The translations under genes were made by a program, and so were the position numbers. The notes beneath the pieces were generated by a model, which saw only the letters and a program-made list of their open reading frames with translations, searched no databases and had not been told where the DNA came from. From JAHDFB01 sp965658745 (GTDB taxonomy: Bacteria > Bacteroidota > Bacteroidia > Chitinophagales > Saprospiraceae): a DNA stretch of 64,000 nucleotides. Positions 50,810 through 59,770 of this stretch are shown in pieces. How positions within the stretch are numbered: position 1 is the first letter of the stretch; every line of letters begins with the position of its first letter. Where the stretch lies: positions 310,001 through 374,000 of the forward strand of contig CBFHTK010000002.1 of the NCBI GenBank assembly GCA_965658745.1, given 5' to 3'.

Positions 50810-53188
50810 CTAGAAGTCAAACACAATTCCAATTGTAGGTAAAGCAACTCCAGCGCCATCTGGTAATTGAGTCAATGAGAAGGGTTCAGAAAGTTGTCCG
50901 CTTTCGTCTCGAGCTAATGCAAACTGCGGAGGTGTAGGAACTGCTTGTGCAAAAGCGTTCTGAACCTCGAAATATAGATTCAATGCAAAATACTTGGTAT
51001 TCCACTTCTTGTCAAATCTTATGTCCGTCTGATAAAATGGTTTTAAAAACACTTCTCCTAGCTGATCATAATCTACAAAAACTAGTGGGTAGTTTTCTAA
51101 GGTACGCTCTTCATCAACTGGTGCATACGGCGTACGATCTACAACTCTTGTACGAAGACTTAACTCGTAGTTTTTACCGAATTTGTAGCCACCTGTGAAC
51201 GAGAATAGATTTCTACTATCCCAAGCGCTTGGTCTGAAGTTTCCTTCAATGTCAGAGAATTCAGAAAAGAAATAGGTGTAAGACAAGATTGCATAGAATC
51301 CCTTGTAAAGCTTTTGTTGCAGTAAAACCTCAAGACCGTATGTCCGACCTTTACCTTCACTAGTTATGTCCTCATCTCCTAGTATTGAAAAATCACCCCC
51401 TTGATTGGCCAACGAAACCCCATCTCGCAAAGAAATTGGATAGTTGTTATATCTTTTATAGAAACCTTCGACTGAGATTTTGCTTGAAGGAAGTGGATTG
51501 TAAGAAAGGCCAGTTACGTAGTGTATGCTATTGATGTATTTAGCGTCTTTGTTGAGTAAATTACCCTCAGAATCCTCAAAACCTAAGACAGTATATGGCG
51601 CAATTTTGTAGTACGAGCCTGCCGTTGCGTTCCATCTCCATTTGTCCTTCTTATCTAGTCTAACAGATATTCCAGCACGTGGAGACAGTGTTTTTAGTAA
51701 CTGATTACTTTCTTCCGTGAATGTATTTGCATCACTTCTTACTCCAAAAGTAATGTCCACCCGATCTTTAATATTTGCCTTAGAAACCTGTGCATAAAGA
51801 CCATACTTCACAAAGCCAATTGCGGATTCGTAATTTTCACCAAGAATAAAGTTTTGCGTCTCGTTTGTATAACTAGCTCCGATGATATTGAATCCACCTG
51901 AAATAGACCAATTGTTTATGAAATGCGTATAATTCGGTCGTAGCTTGTATTCAGTCTCTCTAGAGAATGTTTGGAATATGAGACCCTCCTCATTTTCGTT
52001 GTCTTGATAACCACTGAACTGATTCCTCAATCTATTGTAGCTCAATGCTGTATTGAAAATTCCTTTGCCATCCTTTCTTCTTGATTTCCATACAATTCCT
52101 GTAGATGCTGAGTACTGTTCGATCAGAGGTACTTGCTCTAGTGTTGCTTGCTGTTCAGGACTAAATTCATCTGGAACCTTTAGACTAAAGTCGTCAATTG
52201 CACCGATTCCAGTAAAGATTATCGAATTATAATCATCTATTTTATGATCTAATTTGTATTGGTAATCCCAAAATGATGGCCTGATGGGTAGATTCAGTAA
52301 TTCAAAAAGTAATTGAAGGTATGATCGACGGATACTGAAAATGAAACTAGTATTAGATTCCTCCTTGTCTCCTTTAAATAGTGGTCCTTCGAGTGTAACC
52401 GCCGCTTCACTTGCAGATACTCGCACATTGGTTGCAAATTCACGCTTGTTTCCAGCTCTTTGGTCAAACTGCAATACCCCAGATAGAGGATTATCGTACC
52501 GCGCACCAAATGATGACGCAGAAAGCTCCACACCTTCGATGAATGCAACATTCAAAAGACCTACTGGTCCTCCTGCACTACCTTGTGTGCTAAAGTGATT
52601 AATATTTGGAATTTCTATTCCGTCGAGGTAATAGACGTTTTCATTCGGAGCACCTCCACGTATAATGATGTCATTTCGAAAACCTCCTATTGATCCAGAA
52701 ATACCAGGTAGAGACTGTACGACTTTTGCAATGTCATTATTTCCTCCGGGATATGTCTTGAGCTCTTCAGGTGAAAGTCTTTGCAATGAGAGTGGCGCCT
52801 CCAAAGACCTTGCGAAAGGACTAGCAGTTACTTCAATTTCTGCAAGTGCTTTACCTGCAGGTATTAGTTCAAAATTTAGATCGGCGTTTCCTTTCGATTG
52901 GACAATGACATTGTTCCTAAGGTAGGCTTCATATCCTAAGTAACTTGCGACAATATTATACGTGCCTGGCTCAACTTCCAGCTGGTAGTTTCCGTCAACA
53001 TCTGTTGTTGAACCAATCGTTGTGTTTTCTACTACAATTGTTGCTCCGATTAAAGGCTCTTGTGTCTGTCGATCAGTGATTTTACCATATATTGTTGCTT
53101 TCACTTGTGCATTAGAAATCGAAGAGAAGCCAACCAGGCATAATAGCAAAAATAGAAAACGTGAAGTGTCATTATTGAAGGCAGCCAT
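50810..53188 (-). CDS. TonB-dependent receptor
   Basis: I chose ATG 53188 (MAAFNNDTSRFLFLLL), which gives a signal peptide ending SNAQ; the ATG at 53242 adds 18 unneeded residues. After it: carboxypeptidase-regulatory-like domain (KITDRQTQEPLIGATI), plug domain (NNDIAKVVQSLPGISGS, IIIRGGAPNENVYYLDGIEIPN) and a beta-barrel ending in the aromatic GIVFDF. It imports an unknown ligand. A MarR-type gene starts divergently 122 bases away and may regulate it. Confidence 0.92.
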   Translation of the reverse strand: MAAFNNDTSRFLFLLLCLVGFSSISNAQVKATIYGKITDRQTQEPLIGATIVVENTTIGSTTDVDGNYQLEVEPGTYNIVASYLGYEAYLRNNVIVQSKGNADLNFELIPAGKALAEIEVTASPFARSLEAPLSLQRLSPEELKTYPGGNNDIAKVVQSLPGISGSIGGFRNDIIIRGGAPNENVYYLDGIEIPNINHFSTQGSAGGPVGLLNVAFIEGVELSASSFGARYDNPLSGVLQFDQRAGNKREFATNVRVSASEAAVTLEGPLFKGDKEESNTSFIFSIRRSYLQLLFELLNLPIRPSFWDYQYKLDHKIDDYNSIIFTGIGAIDDFSLKVPDEFSPEQQATLEQVPLIEQYSASTGIVWKSRRKDGKGIFNTALSYNRLRNQFSGYQDNENEEGLIFQTFSRETEYKLRPNYTHFINNWSISGGFNIIGASYTNETQNFILGENYESAIGFVKYGLYAQVSKANIKDRVDITFGVRSDANTFTEESNQLLKTLSPRAGISVRLDKKDKWRWNATAGSYYKIAPYTVLGFEDSEGNLLNKDAKYINSIHYVTGLSYNPLPSSKISVEGFYKRYNNYPISLRDGVSLANQGGDFSILGDEDITSEGKGRTYGLEVLLQQKLYKGFYAILSYTYFFSEFSDIEGNFRPSAWDSRNLFSFTGGYKFGKNYELSLRTRVVDRTPYAPVDEERTLENYPLVFVDYDQLGEVFLKPFYQTDIRFDKKWNTKYFALNLYFEVQNAFAQAVPTPPQFALARDESGQLSEPFSLTQLPDGAGVALPTIGIVFDF

Positions 53189-53310
53189 TTGTAATTGAAT
53201 GTTTATGAGTTGTTTGATCTTTGGACTTAAAAAGTTGAACAAAGTATAAATGTATATGTTACAAGATTGTTTAAAAAAAGAACGGGTTTGGAATAATTTG
53301 TTTTTAACAG

Positions 53311-53922
53311 ATGGAAAAAGCGATCGAACTTCTTGAGAATTACCAAGATTTCTTGCAGGTCAAACCCGCAGGAACAATTCAGGAATTTGGTGCTTGGCTT
53401 CAGCGAAATCCGGAGGAGATTGAGCTTGATCAACCCGAACTAAACAAGCAAAATATAAATATAAAGTTTGCATACACATTGAGTAAGCTGTCTTCATTTC
53501 TTGATGCTTGGGTTAAATTGAGTTTCAGAGATATTCCTCTCCGTTCGTTAGGAGATTTTGGTATTTTGATGAGCATACGTTTTATGCAAAATCCTCGAAA
53601 AACTGATGTTGCTGAACAAGTGATAATGGAGCGTTCGACATGTATGGAATCTATAAAGCGACTTATCGGAGAGGGCTTGGTGGAACAATCAAAAGACACT
53701 GCAGATAGACGTGTCTGGAGAGTCCAGTTAACTAAATCAGGATTCGCAATGTGTGAAACCCTAGATGAGAAAATGAAATCCTTAGGAGATCTAGTTGCTG
53801 GTGAAATAAGTGATGAAGAAAAATTATATGCAATTGCTCCTTTGGCCAAGCTAGTTGATTTTCATCAAAATCTTTATAGTGGTCTTGAGGGAGAAAAGAT
53901 CATAACGGATTTTAGGTTGTAG
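53311..53922 (+). CDS. MarR-like winged-helix regulator
   Basis: Residues about 80-165 form a MarR winged helix: RSLGDFGILMSIRFMQNP, DVAEQVIMERSTCMESIKRLIGEGLVEQ and RRVWRVQLTKSG (the wing). The N-terminal 75 residues are an extra helical segment. 203 residues is longer than usual (about 150). It is divergent from the TonB receptor and probably controls it. Confidence 0.8.
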   Translation: MEKAIELLENYQDFLQVKPAGTIQEFGAWLQRNPEEIELDQPELNKQNINIKFAYTLSKLSSFLDAWVKLSFRDIPLRSLGDFGILMSIRFMQNPRKTDVAEQVIMERSTCMESIKRLIGEGLVEQSKDTADRRVWRVQLTKSGFAMCETLDEKMKSLGDLVAGEISDEEKLYAIAPLAKLVDFHQNLYSGLEGEKIITDFRL

Positions 53923-54057
53923 CTATAAATAGATCTAGATTAATGTCCGTAATAAGGATAGATCCAATCCTGCTAATCGAGTTTTTACAAATTGATTTTT
54001 TGTTTGACAGCTTCAATCTTATGTCTAAATACAAAGCTCTGCGGCCTTAGTGCTTTT

Positions 54058-54227
54058 AACCCGCATTATTCATTAGATCTTTGTCATGAGAGCTAAAAGG
54101 TCAATAAAATAAGGGATTTTGCGAAGGATCTATAGCTACCACTATGGTGAGTGAGTAAAATTCAGCTTGCGCCTTATTTTGCAGACGTTTTAGGTCGGAA
54201 TAGATTATCTAATGCATAATGCGGGTT
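54058..54227. mobile_element. MITE-like element, long copy (170 bp)
   Basis: Inverted ends of about 21 bp with a single mismatch (left AACCCGCATTATTCATTAG, right the complement with ATGCATTAG). The interior matches the copy at 24239-24356 plus about 50 extra central bases. It has no coding capacity and no obvious target-site duplication. Confidence 0.75.
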
Positions 54228-54250
54228 TAAGTGTTTATGTACATGTACGC

Positions 54251-54271
54251 TTTTGGACCCCTGAGTCCAAA
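54251..54271. repeat. Palindrome beside the MITE-like element
   Basis: TTTTGGAC-CCCTGA-GTCCAAA, a 7-bp stem with TTTTGG flanks like the dispersed hairpin, 24 bases after the element's right end. Confidence 0.55.
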
Positions 54272-54406
54272 CAAGAATCCGTTTACTTCAAAAGTCTTTT
54301 AATTTTACTTAGCCTGCTTTTTACCTCATTTAACAGATTATGTAGTTTGACACAATAAACTGCAAATTAATTTTTTACGATTAACATATTATAAAAAAAT
54401 ATAATA

Positions 54407-54414
54407 TATATTTG
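54407..54414 (+). promoter_or_regulatory. Putative -7 element TATATTTG
   Basis: Matches TAnnTTTG, 30 bases before the sigma-54 activator start; the upstream stretch is AT-rich without a clear -33 box. Confidence 0.5.
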
Positions 54415-54443
54415 GGCAACTTTACGTCTGAAAAATAAGAAAT

Positions 54444-55727
54444 ATGAAAGTAAAAGCTAAGATTCTAGTCGTTGATGACGACAGTAGTATCCGGCGCACA
54501 TTGACTGACATTCTGCAATTTGAACAATATGAAGTTGACGAAGCGAGTGATGGGGTGGAGGCTATTGTGAAAATCAAAAGGCAAACATATGATGTCATTG
54601 TGATGGACATTAAGATGCCAAAAATGGATGGAATGGATGCCATGGAACGTATCCAAGCTCTTTCTCCTGACACGCCTGTAATCATGATATCTGGTCATGG
54701 AAATATTGACACTGCAGTCGAAGCTGTTAAGAAAGGAGCATTTGACTTTATCCAGAAGCCACCGGATCTTAATAGATTGCTTATTACGATTCGTAATGCG
54801 ATGGATAAGAGTACGCTTATCACTGAAACGAAGGTCTTAAAGAAGAAGGTAAAGTCTGGAGCCATTAAACCAATGATTGGTGAAAGTACTTCGATCAAAC
54901 ATATCATGAATACGATCGACATGGTTGCACCTACTGATGCACGTGTTCTTGTCAATGGCCCCAATGGTACTGGAAAAGAACTAGTGGCTAGATGGATTCA
55001 TGAAAAGTCCAATCGCAACAAAAATCAGATCATAGAAGTTAATTGTGCCGCAATTCCTAGTGAATTGATTGAAAGCGAACTCTTTGGTCATGAAAAAGGT
55101 GCTTTTACATCAGCTGTTAAACAGCGAATAGGAAAGTTTGAGTTGGCACATGGTGGAACTTTATTCCTCGATGAAATAGGTGATATGAGCCTTTCTGCGC
55201 AAGCAAAAGTTCTAAGAGCACTTCAAGAAAATAAAATAACTAGAGTAGGAGGGGATAAAGAGATCAAAGTAGATGTGCGCGTTGTTGCTGCAACTAATAA
55301 GGATCTTCGTGCAGAAATAAGAAAAGGTAATTTCAGAGAAGATTTATATCATAGGCTTGCGGTAATTATTATTCAAGTTCCAGCTTTGAATGATCGCAAG
55401 GAGGATATTCCTCTTCTTGTTCAGCATTTCATCGATGCGATTTGTAAAGAATATGGTTGTCCAAAAAAGAAAATTGACGCTTCAGCTTTAAAAGAGTTGC
55501 AGAAGATAAACTGGACAGGAAATATACGTGAACTGCGCAATGTGGTTGAACGATTGATCATACTAAGTAAAGAGGCCATCTCCAAAACCGACGTCAATAC
55601 TTATGTACAATCTCCAAAAGAAGGAACTGCTATGCAGGCCTTGTTTGACAAGTTTGATAATTTTGATCAAATGGCATCTTACATGCAGGAAAAATACGAT
55701 TCTTATAAGTTCAAAGAAGTGATATAA
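54444..55727 (+). CDS. Sigma-54 activator, NtrC-type response regulator lacking a clear Fis HTH
   Basis: Receiver domain residues 3-118 with phospho-acceptor Asp in VIVMDIKMPKMDG near residue 54. AAA+ domain about 140-370: Walker A GPNGTGKE, the sigma-54 contact loop GAFTSA (usual GAFTGA), Walker B GGTLFLDEIGD, and RVVAATNKDLR. The last 45 residues (GTAMQALFDKFDNFDQMASYMQEKYD) do not look like the Fis-type DNA-binding helix-turn-helix. Such proteins activate sigma-54 transcription; without the HTH it may act from solution. No histidine kinase is adjacent. Confidence 0.9.
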   Translation: MKVKAKILVVDDDSSIRRTLTDILQFEQYEVDEASDGVEAIVKIKRQTYDVIVMDIKMPKMDGMDAMERIQALSPDTPVIMISGHGNIDTAVEAVKKGAFDFIQKPPDLNRLLITIRNAMDKSTLITETKVLKKKVKSGAIKPMIGESTSIKHIMNTIDMVAPTDARVLVNGPNGTGKELVARWIHEKSNRNKNQIIEVNCAAIPSELIESELFGHEKGAFTSAVKQRIGKFELAHGGTLFLDEIGDMSLSAQAKVLRALQENKITRVGGDKEIKVDVRVVAATNKDLRAEIRKGNFREDLYHRLAVIIIQVPALNDRKEDIPLLVQHFIDAICKEYGCPKKKIDASALKELQKINWTGNIRELRNVVERLIILSKEAISKTDVNTYVQSPKEGTAMQALFDKFDNFDQMASYMQEKYDSYKFKEVI

Positions 55728-55759
55728 TTAGGCTTCCTAGATCTTAACAAAATTTATTT

Positions 55760-55791
55760 GAGACTTGAACGCTGTTCAGGTCTCTTTTTTT
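55760..55791 (+). terminator. Terminator of the sigma-54 activator gene
   Basis: GAGACTTGAAC-GCT-GTTCAGGTCTC (11-bp stem with one G-U type pair) followed by seven T. Confidence 0.8.
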
Positions 55792-55920
55792 ATAGTGAAC
55801 TATAAAAGGGATGATCATTTTTGCTCGAGGATATTGAGCCTTGAGTCGATTTTATAACAATCAATATAATTAATCGTTATATCTTGGAGCACCTTAATAA
55901 ATTGAATAAAACAAAAACGC

Positions 55921-56634
55921 ATGTCAGGAAATTTCCACGCTAAAGCGCCAAAGAATTGGGAAAAAATAAAAGGAGAGAACGCATGGACAATGTTCAAAGT
56001 AATTTCTGAATTTGTCGATGGTTTCGAGACATTGAATAATATAGGTCCTTGTATTTCAATTTTTGGATCGGCAAGGACAGAGCCAGATCATAAGTACTAT
56101 AAGCTTGCAGAAGAAGTAGCGGGACGACTTTGTGAAGAAGGTTTTGGAATCATAACAGGCGGTGGCCCAGGTATTATGGAAGCTGGAAATAAAGGAGCGT
56201 TTGAAGCAGAAGGAATTTCTGTAGGTCTTGATATAGATTTGCCGTTTGAGCAATTCATAAACCGCTACGTCGACACAGATAAAAAGCTAGGTCACCGATA
56301 TTTCTTTGTGCGTAAAGTGATGTTTGTTAAGTATGCGCAGGCTTTTGTCGCATTACCTGGTGGTTTTGGAACCTTAGACGAATTGTTTGAGGTTTTGACA
56401 CTAGTTCAAACCAAAAAGATAACGCGCGTTCCCATTGTACTTGTAGGTAAGGAATATTGGGGAGGACTAATCGACTGGATCGTGAATACGATGTTACATA
56501 AAGAGAACAACATCAGTGCAGCGGATCTAAATTTGATACCCGTGACTGATGACCCTGAAGAAGTTGTAAGCATCATTCGAGATTTTTATCAAGACCACGA
56601 AGAAGAACTATCACCAAATTACTCACTGGATTAA
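55921..56634 (+). CDS. LOG family protein (TIGR00730-type nucleotide phosphoribohydrolase)
   Basis: The Rossmann-type fold is shown by SIFGSARTEPDH near residue 47, GGGPGIMEAGNKGA near 80 and LPGGFGTLDELFEVLT near 140, the PGGxGTxxE signature of cytokinin-type riboside monophosphate phosphoribohydrolases (LOG/YgdH). 237 residues. It probably removes ribose-5-phosphate from modified AMP or recycles nucleotides. Its stop overlaps the next start by one base. Confidence 0.9.
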   Translation: MSGNFHAKAPKNWEKIKGENAWTMFKVISEFVDGFETLNNIGPCISIFGSARTEPDHKYYKLAEEVAGRLCEEGFGIITGGGPGIMEAGNKGAFEAEGISVGLDIDLPFEQFINRYVDTDKKLGHRYFFVRKVMFVKYAQAFVALPGGFGTLDELFEVLTLVQTKKITRVPIVLVGKEYWGGLIDWIVNTMLHKENNISAADLNLIPVTDDPEEVVSIIRDFYQDHEEELSPNYSLD

Positions 56635-57140
56635 TGAAGATTGAACAGGGTATTGTTAAGCGAAATTTAGGCCTACAAGTGCGTATTTTGTTTGTAGCAT
56701 TGATCGGATTGGCATTGACTGCTTATAACTATTTGAGTCAATTGGAAGATCCTTCCTTGATTTGGATGATTCTATTGACGCTTTCTGCAGTTCTGATGTT
56801 AGCACTATTTGTGCACGCAGCAAGAAATCTAATCATTCAAAAACCCGCACTAGTATTAACGAAGGAAGGATTAGTGGATCACATATCTTTAGCGCGTGCA
56901 GGCTTAATTCCTTGGAAATCGATCAAGTCAGTTAAAGCGGAGAAATATCTTAATAGAGAACATATACTAATTGAGGTTTCAGATGCTCAATCTATAATTG
57001 AGAAGTTACCTTATGTAAGAAAGAAGATGGTTGACCAACAATTTAGGGATACTGGATCAGTCATAGTGATCGATCCCAAAACGATAAAAACACCTTCTTC
57101 AGAGCTCGTTAAGATGCTTAAGAAAAGAACCAGAAGATAG
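56634..57140 (+). CDS. Two-helix membrane protein with PH-like domain (STM3941-like)
   Basis: Two membrane helices (about residues 17-35 and 42-62) followed by a beta-rich domain (residues 75-165, KEGLVDHISLARAGLIPWKSIKSVK). The layout resembles STM3941-type proteins. It is coupled to the LOG gene by overlapping codons. Function unknown. Confidence 0.65.
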   Translation: MKIEQGIVKRNLGLQVRILFVALIGLALTAYNYLSQLEDPSLIWMILLTLSAVLMLALFVHAARNLIIQKPALVLTKEGLVDHISLARAGLIPWKSIKSVKAEKYLNREHILIEVSDAQSIIEKLPYVRKKMVDQQFRDTGSVIVIDPKTIKTPSSELVKMLKKRTRR

Positions 57141-57161
57141 CACAACACTGCTTTAAATGGA

Positions 57162-57196
57162 AAGAAGGCGTTCATTTCAAATGAGCGCCTTCTTTG
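57162..57196. terminator. Bidirectional terminator
   Basis: AAAGAAGGCG and CGCCTTCTTT form a 10-bp stem around a further TCATTT/AATGA stem. It serves the LOG operon (+) and the convergent beta-helix gene (-). Confidence 0.8.
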
Positions 57197-57228
57197 CTTT
57201 AGTTATATAATATTGGAATTGTGATTTC

Positions 57229-59634
57229 TTATAGTTTGATCATTTTTGTCACAACAGCATGTTGGCCATTTCTTACAGCAAGAATATACGATCCTGTTGG
57301 CAAGTCATTCACCTGTTGTGTAAATACTTGTGAGTCAGATGACTTAACGAATGATTGGCTTCTAATGATCTGTCCGTGAAGAGAGATTACTTGGGCAGTA
57401 AAATTACCAGACCAATCATTCTCCAATTGGAAGGTCATTACTTCTGAAACTGGATTAGGCTTGATTGTCAAATACGACTCATTTTCCAAAAGCTCTTCTT
57501 CAAACAAGCTAGTTGGATCAAATTCAAAAGCTCCTGCTTCTGGTTCCATGAATCTCGCTACACCAAGAATATCAGTTTCTGGAGCAATTTCAGCAATACC
57601 AATATTGATTGCAGGACTTGTATCATCTTCAAGTCTGTAGTCTAGTAAATCTGGGTCAACGAAATCGATTTCGTCACCATCAGTAACGTCGTTGGTATTT
57701 GTTAAGAATTCATCTGTAGAATCGTCTGAAGAGTAGTTTCCACCGAGGGAAGTAACCGTTGGAGTACCTTCTTCAAGTAGGTAGTTTTCACCATCTACAT
57801 TCGAGAAAATATTATTACCTAGATTGACATTTAGGATACTTGCTGGATCACCATCTGTAAATGCTGCGATACCTGCTGCAAGATTCGCAAAGTTATCTGC
57901 AAAAGTACAATTGATAATGTCAACTGTTGATTCGTATCCAAATCCGTTCATTGAAATTGCTCCACCGTATCCGTCTCCTATATTACTGTTGAATGCAAAT
58001 AGGCAACTTGTAATGGTCGTGTTGAAATTGTTGATGTTCAAAGCGCCAGCTTGAAGGCCAGTCGAACTATTGGCAAAAATTGAATTTTGAATTGTCAATG
58101 TACCTGCTATAGTATCATTATTTCTAGACGCATTCATAACCCCTCCAAATTCTACCGTAGAGTTGAGATCAAAAAGACAATCATCAATAAGGAAATCAGA
58201 TCCATCTATCAAATTGAGTGCTCCTGAGCTCACGTCAGATAAATTCCCAAGAAAGTCATTGCTAATTAGAGAAACGGTTGTGTTGTTATTCTGCGTTGCC
58301 ATTGCACCTCCAAAGCGAGCTGAATCCTGTGAAAATGTATTGTTTGTGTAGGTTACGTTGGGCCCGAAAGCATTAATTGAAGCTCCACCGCTTGTTCCTG
58401 CACCATTTTCTATAAAGTCATTTCCTTCTACTGTAATGATTCCATTAGTGTTGTAGCAACCTAGCGCACCACCAAATCCGGCGAAATTATCAACGAAAGT
58501 ATTATTCGTAACATTGATCGTAGCATCATCTCCCGAATTACCATTCAAGGCAAGAGCTCCAGAAGAACCTCCAGGTGCTGTGTTGCTGTCAAATGAACAG
58601 TTTTCAATTGTTATGGACATTTCCCACGTATTGACTGCTCCCCCAGAGCCTACTGAAGCGGAGTTGCTTTCAAATGTGCAATTTCTAATGATCACGTTGT
58701 CAGCATCTGTTACTGCTTCTCGACCATCGATATAGCATACACCACCGTTCGATCCCACATTCTCAATAAATTCGCTATTTTCAATGATCACGTTATTATT
58801 GTTCCAAATAAAGAATGCACCCCCGAAACCTCCTGATATATTTTCACGGAAGCTACAATTCGTAACCAATACTCCATTACATCTTAGCGGATAAAAAGCA
58901 CCTCTTGATGTCAGATTTCCTACGAATTGCGAATTCGCTACGTAAACATCATTCAGGTTTCCAGTGAATATTCCAGCTGACTGACTAGACGCTGAACTCT
59001 TTGTTACAGAAATAAAGTCGAAACTCGATGCCTCTATTGGTGTAATATTACCCGCAACGTAAGCTGCTGCACCGGCGCGAGCAAAATTGTTTTCGAACGA
59101 CACATTCATAACGTCAATTCCACTATAAGCAAAGATTCCAGCACCTGCACGCTCTTCAAGATCTAGATCACCGTCATCTAGTGTGAAACCATTTTTAATC
59201 ACAAATCCGTCGATTGTGACATTGTCCAAAAGTGAGTCAATCCAAATAATATGTCTCGAGTTGTCTTCTTTAAGAAGCGTATCAAAATCAAAATCGAGAT
59301 CATTGCCTAATTGGTCACCATCCAAAACCGTCACATTTACAGTAAGATTTCTGTCTTCAAGCGATGTTTCTGTCCCATCAAATCCACCATAGAGATTTAG
59401 GTTTTTAGTAATTCGATACGAATTTGTCGCTCCTCCTGGAGTATAGTTGCCAGAAGCAATCCAAAGATCTCCTGACTCCGTATTGTCAATCGCAGTGTTA
59501 AGATCCGTATATGCGTTGTCCCAACTTGAACCATCATTGGCTCCTGTAGCACTCTGATTTACATACACTTGTGCATTTGACATCGAAACAACAAAGAATG
59601 AGAAAAGAACAAATAATAGTAGATTTTTTTTCAT
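57229..59634 (-). CDS. Secreted right-handed beta-helix protein with T9SS sorting domain
   Basis: I chose ATG 59634 (MKKNLLLFVLFSFFVVSMSNAQ), a standard signal peptide; the ATG at 59697 adds a hydrophobic but unconserved stretch. The body has about 20 pectate-lyase-like beta-helix coils rich in N-x-T/S and NNNT-type turns (for example VIIENSEFIENVG, ITIENCSFDSN, TINVTNNTFVDN). A choice-of-anchor-type end (EPEAGAFEFDPTSL) leads into a T9SS domain (LTIKPNPVSEVMTF). It is probably a surface or released polysaccharide-binding or -cleaving protein, but no catalytic residues can be assigned. Confidence 0.87.
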   Translation of the reverse strand: MKKNLLLFVLFSFFVVSMSNAQVYVNQSATGANDGSSWDNAYTDLNTAIDNTESGDLWIASGNYTPGGATNSYRITKNLNLYGGFDGTETSLEDRNLTVNVTVLDGDQLGNDLDFDFDTLLKEDNSRHIIWIDSLLDNVTIDGFVIKNGFTLDDGDLDLEERAGAGIFAYSGIDVMNVSFENNFARAGAAAYVAGNITPIEASSFDFISVTKSSASSQSAGIFTGNLNDVYVANSQFVGNLTSRGAFYPLRCNGVLVTNCSFRENISGGFGGAFFIWNNNNVIIENSEFIENVGSNGGVCYIDGREAVTDADNVIIRNCTFESNSASVGSGGAVNTWEMSITIENCSFDSNTAPGGSSGALALNGNSGDDATINVTNNTFVDNFAGFGGALGCYNTNGIITVEGNDFIENGAGTSGGASINAFGPNVTYTNNTFSQDSARFGGAMATQNNNTTVSLISNDFLGNLSDVSSGALNLIDGSDFLIDDCLFDLNSTVEFGGVMNASRNNDTIAGTLTIQNSIFANSSTGLQAGALNINNFNTTITSCLFAFNSNIGDGYGGAISMNGFGYESTVDIINCTFADNFANLAAGIAAFTDGDPASILNVNLGNNIFSNVDGENYLLEEGTPTVTSLGGNYSSDDSTDEFLTNTNDVTDGDEIDFVDPDLLDYRLEDDTSPAINIGIAEIAPETDILGVARFMEPEAGAFEFDPTSLFEEELLENESYLTIKPNPVSEVMTFQLENDWSGNFTAQVISLHGQIIRSQSFVKSSDSQVFTQQVNDLPTGSYILAVRNGQHAVVTKMIKL

Positions 59635-59770
59635 AAGGCGCTTGGTTAGGTTTGATAAATAAATGTATATAGTTAAGTAATATACATGAATTTTCAATAT
59701 GATTCTACAGAAAATTCAATTCTTTGTAAGGAATAAGTAATCATTTCAAAGAATATATTGTTCACTGTAT

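Larger units (their letters stand above)
53923..54443. other. Gene-free stretch holding a MITE-like element
   Basis: Contains the long MITE-like copy (54058-54227), a palindrome at 54251 and the promoter of the sigma-54 activator gene at 54407. Nothing else seen. Confidence 0.6.
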
